Below are positions 56,349-64,000 of a stretch of 64,000 bases of DNA, in pieces. Source of the stretch: Saccharum officinarum (lineage: Eukaryota > Streptophyta > Magnoliopsida > Poales > Poaceae); contig CM036168.1 in the NCBI GenBank assembly GCA_020631735.1, forward strand, positions 97,940,932-98,004,931. The letters are read 5' to 3'. The translations under genes were made by a program, and so were the position numbers. Numbering within the stretch: position 1 is the first letter of the stretch; the number at the start of each line of letters is the position of its first letter. The notes beneath the pieces are model-generated. The model was not told where the DNA came from and searched no databases. It worked only from the letters and a program-made list of their open reading frames with translations.

Positions 56349-56838
56349 CCTGTAGCTGTAGAAAGTAGAACAGTTTTAGTTTATTGTAGACTTGTGTCTC
56401 GTCAGGCAAGCTTGAAATAATGTACTGTAAGACAATGTAAGCTTGTGGTGTTTTCGTATGAAAAGCGTTTAAAGCTTATGTACGGGGTGAATGAGAACTA
56501 AGTTAGAACATATAAGGTGTTATGTGTTAGTTGTAAAAGTTTGGAGACACGTCATCCTGTTGAGTCCGTACGGCCCTAGCCGGATCTGTGGTCTGAGAGT
56601 GAGGCACAGAGCTTGTTCACACGTAAGAGCACACAAGTCAGACCAGAGAGCACCCGTCGACCACCCAGGGTGAAGAGAGCAGGTCCCGTGCATGCGTGGG
56701 GATAAGTCGGAGATGGGGCTAGAGCCGAGAACTCGAAAAAGAATGGTGGTCTGTCAACTGGTCTATTATAAAATAGTGAAATAGAATAGTATCTAGACAA
56801 AACATATTGAGTAAAACATAAATGCTTTAGTGAGATAA

Positions 56839-57720
56839 TCAAATTACAAGAAGAGTACATATCTTGCTCATTTGGTGCTTTGGGTAAAAACACCTAAGCT
56901 TATCAATATGCCAGGAATTGGGCAGCATGGTGCCATCAAGATAAGCCAGCCTGTAGGAAGTAGGCCGTGTAACCTCTGTGACCTCAAATGGTCTCTCCCA
57001 TGGTGACGAAAGCTTGTGCATGCCGTCTTGGCTCGTCTTCCACTTCAAGACCAGGTCTCCAACCACGAAGAACCTCTCTTTGACATTCATTTTGTAATAC
57101 TTGCGTAGTACGTCAAGGTTCTTGGCAATACACACACAAGAATCAAGTCGTCGCTCCTTGGAGCAGTTTACCTCAAGTTCTCGTGACTCATCAGATCTGT
57201 CTTCGTGGGAATTCTCGACCCTTAGAGATCGGAAAGCGATGTCGGTAGGGATCACTGCTTCTGCACCGTAGACCATGAAGTAGGGAGAGGCGCCCATATT
57301 TTGACTGGGTTGGGTACGAAGACCCCAGACTATAGCCGGCAGTTCCTGGAGTCATCTGCTAGGCGCTTTATTGTTTTCTCTGTACAACCTTTTGTTCAAC
57401 GTGTCAAGAATCATGTCATTTGCTCTTTCGACCTGTCCATTAGCTCTGGGATGCGCCACCGACACATATTTTACAACAATGCTTCTTTCATCGCAGAAGT
57501 CCCAAAATGCATTGTCAGTGAACTGAGTCCCCAGGTCTGTGATGATGCTGTTGGGGAGGCCGAAACGGTGTATGATCTAGTCTAGAAATTCGACCGCTTT
57601 TTCTGAAGACGCCTTAGTTAAGGGCATATACTCGATCCATTTGGAGAACTTATCGATCATCACAAACACACATTTGAAATTTCCAGGGGCTAGCTTGAAG
57701 GGGCCGATCATATCCAGTCC
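56839..57720 (-). pseudogene. Gypsy integrase remnant
   Basis: The minus strand encodes WGLDMIGPFK and VMIDKFSKWIEYMPLTKASS, the second catalytic region ITDLGTQFTDNAFW, then ANGQVERAND (catalytic Glu), then MGASPYFMVYGAEAVIPTDI and a C-terminal FVVGDLVLKWK...GPFEV-like domain (here ERPFEV). Stops occur (one after EFLD, one after APSR), so it is not functional. Confidence 0.8.
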
Positions 57721-57735
57721 CCAACACGCATTTGA

Positions 57736-59820
57736 TTATTTTCTGGCATCATTTGCATCCGCGTAGTTTTTGGCGGTGGCGAGCAACTCAAAGATCGTGG
57801 TCAGCCGTTTCCGGAGCAGCTTACTTCTGAGTGCGTCGTGATGACGGAGGCCCTTGATAAAGGCCGAGACTGCCTCGTCGTGAGAGATTTTGGGGATCTT
57901 GAGGCGCATATCCGAGAAGCGTCGGATGTAGTCGCACAACGGCTCATCCTTGCGGTCACATATACGCTTGAGGTCGTACTTATTGCCTGGCTGGTCACAC
58001 ATGGCGATGAAGTTGTCGATGAAGGCCTGCTTGAGTTGTGCCCAGCTATCGAACTAGTTCTCCGACAGACTCAAAAGCCATTGATGACCTGCTTGATCAA
58101 GAACAACTGGAAGATAATTAGTCATTACATGTTCATCGCCTGAAGCTGATCGGACGGTGATCTCATAAAGTGTGATCCAGTTCTCAGGGTTCTCCTTACT
58201 GTCGTACTTCCTGAGCTTTTTGAGCTTGAAGTCCTTTGGCCACACGACTTGTCGGAGGTGAGGAGTGAACTGTTTCAAGCTGGGAGGACTGTGCTCGGTG
58301 TCGTATTCGATGCGACGGATGTTCTCATAAGCTTGACGGTCATTAGCATGGCTGAGGATGCGACTGCGGGCGTCACGAGGAGGGAGTTGGTGACGGAGAT
58401 CGCGGTTGGGGTCTTGATTCACTTCCTGGTCCCGATTACCGCGGCGATTGTGATTGTCATCTCGACGACCACGACCGCCTCTGTGGGAAGCATCACTGTC
58501 GCCATCGTTATTGCCATCGCCGCCAGCTCCGCCATCACCGCCGCCGCCACTGCCTCGAGGGTTGACTGGGGGTGGACCATATTGGCGACTTGGGTGTTCT
58601 GAAGCACGACGACTATGGCTAGATGCGATTGACGTGCTCAAGGTGATCTGAGCCCGGTTTGCTAGCTCGACAGTTTGGCCCATAGCAGCGATCAGATGTG
58701 CTCAGATATCATCGCGGACCTGCTGAATTTCCGGTTGGTCAGTTAAGCGGTCCAAGTTGGCCATGGCGACAGCCACATTGGCACTTGGAGTCCTAAAAAC
58801 TTGGCGCTCGCCAACTCTGTCAAAGGCGTTGGCTAGATCTCTTGGTCGAGGTCCCCTCCGACGCTCTTCTTCTTTTGCCTCCAGGCGACGACGTTCAGCG
58901 TGGTCGGTGTTACGCTATTCGCAAAGCTGCCGTTGATCGTCAGTTTCTCCCGCGACTGCGGGCTCGTCATTGCTGACATTGAGCACCATGTTGCCACGTC
59001 TTGGTGGGAACCTTGGGATCGGAGGGAAACCCGAAAGGTACGATAATGGATCCAGATCATATTCGTCGTCGAGGTGTTCAACCTCGGTATGGACGGAGCG
59101 CGTAGATCCGGTGCTAGAGTCGCCATCCTCGAGAAGTGTATGAATAGAGCCTTCACGATGTTCTTGGACTCTGACCATGTTGCCTGGTGATGGTCGGGGT
59201 ATATCCAGGAAGCACAGATCTGAAACATGGTCTTGCTCTATGGGGTCTGTGAACAGATGAGGTGTTCGATACGCGTACTCAGAAGCAGCGTTTTTCAGAC
59301 CGTATAGGAGGGCCTGGTACTCAGAGAGCCCAAAGCCGGGCGAAGGCGTACTGTATGTCCTTTAGGAGTAGCGGTGACCACTAGATCTATATCAAGCCGT
59401 GTTGGATAGCGAGCCCGAACTGGTCGTGTAGATCTGTTGTGGTGGAGAGGTACCTGCTCGGCCGATTGATTTTGGATCGAATCCACTAAAGTCAGGGTTT
59501 GCGAGAGCTTGTGGCCCACCTGGTCGATAGCTTCGATCAGGTCGGTGTTGTCAATCGTCCTCCCTTTATAGCGGGGAAGTGGTTGACGAGTTGTCGGCCT
59601 GGTCGGAGTCGTTGCTAGGGTGGTCGAAGCCGTAGCCGATGAAGAAGTGGTCGACGTAGATCGGATCTACGCCTCCTCCGTGGCAGTGGCGGTGAAGCTG
59701 TTGACGCCGGTGGTCCAGGTGATCTGGCCGACGGTGAACGAGAGACCGTCTGCCACGGCCGCGGAGTCGGGGATGATGACCATCTTGCTCGCCTGGGAAG
59801 TTGTACGCACACCCCCTACC
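57736..59820 (-). pseudogene. Gypsy gag remnant
   Basis: Minus-strand pieces: an N-terminal acidic/His-rich region (about 58833-59820), a Gly/Asp/Arg-rich linker, then the Retrotrans_gag domain from DARSRILSHANDRQAYEN (about 58340) through WPKDFKLKKLRKYDSKENP and, after a stop near 58054, ICDRKDEPLCDYIRRFSDMR and AFIKGLRHHDALRSKLLRKR (57736-58002). No zinc knuckle or protease follows. The sequence passes straight to the integrase region, marking the internal deletion. Confidence 0.75.
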
Positions 59821-60287
59821 TGTCAACGAGATATGATCCGCAGTCTACCGAGGGGTATGCCCAAGGTAGTAGATCGTCGGCAGACAGGTGCGCAAGCTAC
59901 GAACTAGATGGTGACGCAAGACATCACACGAGGTTTTATCCAGGTTCGGCCGCCGTGAGGGCGTAATACCTATGTCTTGCGTCAGATTGTATTGTTGTGT
60001 GTATTAAGATGTATTTTGAGGGGGTCCCCTGCCCGCCTTATATAGTCTGGGGACAGGATTACAAATCTGAAAACTAATCCTAGTCGGTTACAAGTGTCAT
60101 AGCTGGCCGGATAAGGATTCCTATTTTAACCGACCAGGATCTTGCTTGATCTCCAAGTTTGCTTTCCTTCCTTGCGCGGGACGCCGAACAGATCAACCGG
60201 GCCGCGTGTCATCCTTGTCATGGGCCGAGCCCACTGATCTGAGCCAGCCCAAATCCAGCCGTAGGGGTATAGGGGTTAATACCCCCA
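59821..60287 (-). repeat. Gypsy LTR (right, 5' LTR in element sense)
   Basis: 467 bp; starts TGTCAACGAGATATGATC and ends GTTAATACCCCCA. A GTTTTATCCAGGTTCGGCCG block and a CTTATATAGTC stretch are shared with the left copy. Confidence 0.85.
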
Positions 60288-60363
60288 TATGAGGGTACTT
60301 GAGCTAGGCAAGAGAGTCTACAGTCTACAAGAAGTAAAAAAGGTGGGTTTCTTTGCAGCACAC

Positions 60364-60449
60364 ATTCTATGAGCATGGAGTCTGGCTTCTCTGAAATTGA
60401 GCTTCCATTCTATGAGCATGGAGTCTGGCTTCTCTGAAATTGAGCTTCC
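60364..60449. repeat. Perfect 43-bp tandem duplication
   Basis: Two identical copies (60364-60406 and 60407-60449) beginning ATTCTATGAGCATGGAGTCT. This is a very recent duplication in non-coding DNA. Confidence 0.85.
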
Positions 60450-61583
60450 AGGACGTAAAGGATGGGCAGGAGGGCCCCACTGCCTAAATCTTTTTTTAAC
60501 TTTCATTATTATCAATATCCCAAAATTCATATAGATTGACAACGCAAGTTTAATGCTACTAGATTCCTCATAAAGAATACTTTTATTATATATATATATC
60601 AATTTATATTTAAGATAATACTTTTTTACAAATATTGAGACTGTCGCTGTCCTAATGGACTTATATTTGTGATCCGAGGAAGTCATAGGAGCTAATTACT
60701 AAATTTAAGGATGTGCTATGTCTCACGGGCGCATATGTCAAAATCCAAGACCAATTCATCCGTAGTTAGAAACTTAGAATAACCAACTAAAATAGTGCAC
60801 AACACAAATATATTCAGAAATAGTGTGCATTCTACTCATCTTTCAGTTATGTCAACTGTCAACTATCCTTGAACTCTTGGATTATGCAGGTATGTACTTG
60901 GATACATGTAATTCTATATACTGCTTGATGAATTCAAGTAACCCTTTTTAATCTTCTTCCATATTCATTCTCAAAAGTGAATTTTAATAGTTTACCTAAT
61001 GGAATCCCTTATTGTGGTTCAATCTATAACACATAACAGCTTTCCCTTACAACCTTATGATGTGAATCCATTTACAAATGGTAAATGAAATTGAAGATTT
61101 AAGAATCATGATTTGATCAGTTGGGGCAAAAAGGCAGGAGAGAATAGATTAGATTAACTAGCAATTGTTCCTAGAATAGGGCCTATCACTGATACCACTG
61201 GCCATTGTAAAAGCTGTGGAAGTGGTATTGAAACAGTATTCTGCCTTTATAATTTGTTCACATATGTCAAGTTACTAAATGTGAAATACAAAGATAACTA
61301 ATTAAGTAAAAAGCACATACAGCACACCTAATTACTCATAGCTAAAGGAGAAATCAAGCCAATAATAAGAAACAAACAATACGACACATTAGGTTAAAAT
61401 TACCAGTTGATACTTGATACAGAAACACCTACAAATTTACATAGCTGGAGACGATAGCATTTCCTCATCTAAGACAAAGTCCAGCCTTTTTGCAACACAT
61501 CATTGAGCCCAGAATGTCACCATAACTAAAGGTTGTGATATCCACTAAAATAGCTATAGCAATAAAATCAGATAATTAACTAA
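60450..61583. other. Intergenic, downstream of the long EXO70
   Basis: AT-rich DNA including the presumed 3' UTR of the EXO70 gene; no gene, RNA or clear transposon found. Confidence 0.4.
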
Positions 61584-63743
61584 TCACTTGGCCACTCCTT
61601 CAAATAGATGTTGGATGCGTGCCTGAACATCCTCTGGGGTGTATTTGATGAACAAGTCTCGGGCAGCTTCAGGAGATGATCTCAACCTCCCAATTAAGCC
61701 TCTATATGCAGGCATAACAGAATCCACTATCGCTGACTTAACATCTGCTCGTAACTGCTCATCTGCAATCACCCAATCGGACTGCACCGTGCAAATGTCC
61801 TCCAAGTAGCTGTTAAACATCTGCATTTTCTGAAGCATGGACTTCGCAGTGATACTGCCAACGCCAGGACCTCCAGTCTGCAGCACTGATATGACCTTTG
61901 CCCAGGCCCCACGCTGGTACTCCATACTCCACCTGCGGACCCTGCTCATCATCTGCTTCATCCATTCATCACCAAGCAAAACCCCAAGCTCACTGTCATT
62001 CACCTTGTGAATAATGTATTTCCCATTGTTCATCAAGAATATGGAAGCGAGTGGTGGATCCCTGTATATCTTCGATTTGGTCTCCAAATTCTTGTGAAGC
62101 ACATCCATGATCCAAGCTATGTGCACAGCTAGCGACGAAGTAGGGCGATCAGGGTCGACAGCAATAGCCGCTGTGCCAACAGCACCCAAGTCACCTTCCA
62201 TCACCTCTTCCAGTGTTTGCCGCGAACCACATGCAGCACGGAGGTAGTTCATGACATACCGAGTGATTGGATGTATGCCACCACCAGGCACAGCAACACG
62301 GGCTGGGTCACGGCGGATGAGATTTTCCAACTCCATGAATATACCTTTGATTGAGGAGCCAAGAGTGTTGCACACAGCTGATACCTCAGCACGAAGAGCT
62401 GCAGAGTAGGGATCAGAGAAGACAGGATCGAGGTCAGGAAGGAGGTCTCGGACTGCTTCATACATGTCAATAACACGGAAGAGCCGTTCTGGCGCGCGGC
62501 TGGCAGCAGCAACTGCATCTCCGAATGAAATAAGCTGAAGCGCCTGGGTGCGCACGGCGGCAACAAAGGCAAGGTCGCCGTACGGAGCGAGGCCTTCGAA
62601 GACACGATCACAGAGGCGGCGCTCGCTGGGGATTAGAATCCGAAACACCATCTTGAAGGCTGGGATCCAGCGAGCAATGTCGAACTCGAGCTCCTCCCAT
62701 GGCAAGGAGTGGACCTCGTCGGCTGTACGGGAACGGATGCCGAGGCGAGCGACGCTCTCGTCGATGAAACCGCGGCGTGCGGCCGCGTATGCCTCGGCGC
62801 ACTCGCGGCCAAACCCAGCGTCCACCATCCGCCGGGCAATCTGGTGAACATCAGAGACCGAGCCCGGCGGGAGAGCATCGATGACGATGTCGAAGTCCGA
62901 GACGGGCCTCGCGATTGGGATTGGCTCGTCGCCAAAGCCGTCATCCGCGTCGTAGTCCTCCTCCTCGCTGTCATCAGACCCGAACCCACCGGGCACCTGA
63001 GGCGCCGCGTCGTCGGGGCGCTCGATGAGCGCCCGGAACTCGTCCTCCAGCCGGGCCATGCACCGGCTCAGCAGCTCGTCGGCGCGGTCGAGCAGCCCGC
63101 GGTTGGTCCCGGCGGCGTCCAGCTCCTGCACGGTGCCGACGAGGTCGTCCACCGCCTCCAGGAACGCGTCCGCGTCCGCTGAGTCCGCCCATATGAGCCT
63201 GTCCATGGTGACGAACTGCGAGATCTGCCGGTCCAGCGTGCGCACGGTCCGCTCCAGCGACGTCACAGGGGGCATGGCCGCGGCGGCCGACGGCGCCACT
63301 GGAGGCGGCGGCATGGGCGGCGAGGCCGGCACGGAGCGCTCCCCAGCAGCCCCTCCGACCGCGGCCGCCGCCGCAGCGGCGCGCGTGGCGTAGAGCTTGT
63401 CGAGCGAGAGGCGGCCGTCGTAGTTGGAGAAGACCTTGAGTATATCCTCCGTCATGGTGTCGGTGCGGCCAAGGGTGTGGACGATGTGCTGCACCGTGGC
63501 GAGCAGCTTCTCCTCGCCGTCCTCCGCCATCAGCCGCCGAGCGAGGTCGCCGGACGCCTCTCCCCTCCCGTCGGTCAGCGCGAGGTTCCGGCTAGGGTTT
63601 GAATCTGCGGCGGAGAGGGCCGGGGGGCGATGGTGGTGCCGTGGTGGTTTATCGGGCAGTGACAAGGACGGCCGCTCACTGCTCGGACAGGAGCCGTTGG
63701 AGTAGTAATTGTCACGCCGGTTATAGAATTTACCGTACCCCAT
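61584..63743 (-). CDS. EXO70: EXO70 exocyst subunit, full length
   Basis: Intronless, 719 aa. It tethers exocytic vesicles at the plasma membrane and, in plants, serves polarised secretion and immunity. The N-terminal tail is Pro/His-rich, followed by LLATVQHIVHTLGRTDTMTE and ILKVFSNYDGRLSLDKLYA (about 80-119), an Ala/Pro-rich linker (121-160), LERTVRTLDRQISQF (163-177) and an acidic loop DSEEEDYDADDGFGDE (258-273). The EXO70 domain has FDIVIDALPPGS, WIPAFKMVFRILIPSERRLC, LFRVIDMYEAV, HPITRYVMNYLRAAC and the C-terminal YTPEDVQARIQHLFEG. The length is usual for plant EXO70; the D-type class is a tentative guess from the N-terminal block. The ATG at 63743 is the first in frame. Its shorter paralogue lies 11 kb away in the same orientation. 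Confidence 0.93.
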   Translation of the reverse strand: MGYGKFYNRRDNYYSNGSCPSSERPSLSLPDKPPRHHHRPPALSAADSNPSRNLALTDGRGEASGDLARRLMAEDGEEKLLATVQHIVHTLGRTDTMTEDILKVFSNYDGRLSLDKLYATRAAAAAAAVGGAAGERSVPASPPMPPPPVAPSAAAAMPPVTSLERTVRTLDRQISQFVTMDRLIWADSADADAFLEAVDDLVGTVQELDAAGTNRGLLDRADELLSRCMARLEDEFRALIERPDDAAPQVPGGFGSDDSEEEDYDADDGFGDEPIPIARPVSDFDIVIDALPPGSVSDVHQIARRMVDAGFGRECAEAYAAARRGFIDESVARLGIRSRTADEVHSLPWEELEFDIARWIPAFKMVFRILIPSERRLCDRVFEGLAPYGDLAFVAAVRTQALQLISFGDAVAAASRAPERLFRVIDMYEAVRDLLPDLDPVFSDPYSAALRAEVSAVCNTLGSSIKGIFMELENLIRRDPARVAVPGGGIHPITRYVMNYLRAACGSRQTLEEVMEGDLGAVGTAAIAVDPDRPTSSLAVHIAWIMDVLHKNLETKSKIYRDPPLASIFLMNNGKYIIHKVNDSELGVLLGDEWMKQMMSRVRRWSMEYQRGAWAKVISVLQTGGPGVGSITAKSMLQKMQMFNSYLEDICTVQSDWVIADEQLRADVKSAIVDSVMPAYRGLIGRLRSSPEAARDLFIKYTPEDVQARIQHLFEGVAK

Positions 63744-64000
63744 GCTCGAGGGCTGGGCGGTCGCGGCGCGCGGTGGATGCGAGGCTGGACTTGTCGCTTG
63801 GACGGTCGGATGAAGTCGGTGGGAACGGACAGTAAAACTGCGGTGACCTCGGGAGAGGAGAAAGCCGGACCCGGTGGCGGCGGATCGGCGGGTGGGGAAA
63901 GCATAAATGCAAGCGCAACGGCGCTCTCGGAGCAGAGAGATTTAAACGTTCGCTGACAGGTAGGGTTACAGCATGGGGTTTATGGTTTTGGCGTCACGTT
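63744..64000. other. 5' UTR and proximal promoter of the long EXO70
   Basis: GC-rich, with pyrimidine-rich stretches on the minus strand as in plant leaders. The promoter is cut by the window edge. Confidence 0.4.

Larger units (their letters stand above)
51187..60287 (-). mobile_element. Gypsy LTR retrotransposon, internally deleted, with antisense gene
   Basis: LTRs 51187-51651 and 59821-60287 (TGTCRACGA...AATACCCCCA) enclose, on the minus strand, gag (about 57736-59820) followed directly by integrase (56839-57720). Protease, RT and RNase H are missing. On the plus strand there is a spliced accessory gene (52890-56348). Downstream antisense accessory genes are known from Tat-lineage Gypsy elements of grasses, so that lineage is likely (inference). 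No matching 5-bp target duplication was found (GGAGG left, TATGA right), suggesting flank rearrangement or divergence. Confidence 0.8.

Noticed and set aside
1..64000. tRNA, rRNA or snRNA genes
   Set aside because: No cloverleaf-type sequence or conserved rRNA block was noticed on reading; a covariance-model scan would be needed to exclude them formally.

Overview
The window is a piece of a nuclear plant genome, almost certainly a grass. The reasons are GC-rich coding exons, intron-split genes with AT-rich introns, dense nested grass-type transposons (Copia, Gypsy, LINE, Helitron, Stowaway/Tourist/hAT-like MITEs), and host families typical of plants: a PYL abscisic-acid receptor, EXO70, a GDSL lipase and cinnamoyl-CoA-reductase-like enzymes. 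A panicoid grass (sorghum/sugarcane relatives) is a guess from the transposon style only. No bacterial or organellar features were seen.

Layout. (1) 1-19.1 kb: a tandem cluster of cinnamoyl-CoA-reductase-like (CCR-like) genes, all on the minus strand with the same six-exon structure. Copy A (45-7385) is dead: an LTR element sits in exon 5, exon 2 is frameshifted and the exon-1 splice donor is lost. Copies B (11703-13182) and C (17564-19056) each join to an intact 975-nt reading frame (324 aa). A duplicated exon 5-6 pair (16828-17234) lies directly downstream of copy C, and a relic of exon 2 lies near 7.8 kb. LINE tails with target-site duplications, MITEs and a long-inverted-repeat element fill the gaps. 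(2) 19.5-24 kb: a non-autonomous Helitron carrying a fragment of a DEAD-box helicase gene (RH57/ROK1 type), then nested MITEs and a three-unit tandem repeat of about 180 bp. (3) 26.2-26.8 kb: an intact intronless PYL-type ABA receptor. (4) 27.8-33.1 kb: a second Helitron 3' terminus and, upstream of it, an unrecognised multi-exon minus-strand gene that I reconstructed from phase-compatible splice sites. (5) 33.5-39.4 kb: a decayed LINE, MITEs and otherwise empty DNA. (6) 39.5-40.9 kb: a three-exon GDSL esterase/lipase with a one-base deletion. (7) 41.25-48.12 kb: a young, apparently intact Copia element with a 1458-codon open frame. (8) 48.6-50.2 kb and 61.6-63.7 kb: two EXO70 exocyst genes in the same orientation, the first lacking the N-terminal region. 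They are separated by a Gypsy element (51.19-60.29 kb) that has lost protease, RT and RNase H but retains gag and integrase remnants and a spliced antisense accessory gene.

Host genes likely to work: CCR-like B and C (NAD(P)H reductases of phenylpropanoid-like substrates), PYL (ABA perception), EXO70 at 61.6 kb (exocyst tethering) and possibly the EXO70 at 48.6 kb. Everything else is mobile DNA or its debris. The items most worth following up are the LTR-embedded cryptic intron of the Copia element, the conserved-loop hairpin array inside the first Copia-like element, the duplicated terminal exons next to CCR-like C, and the unrecognised spliced gene at 28.8-32.5 kb.
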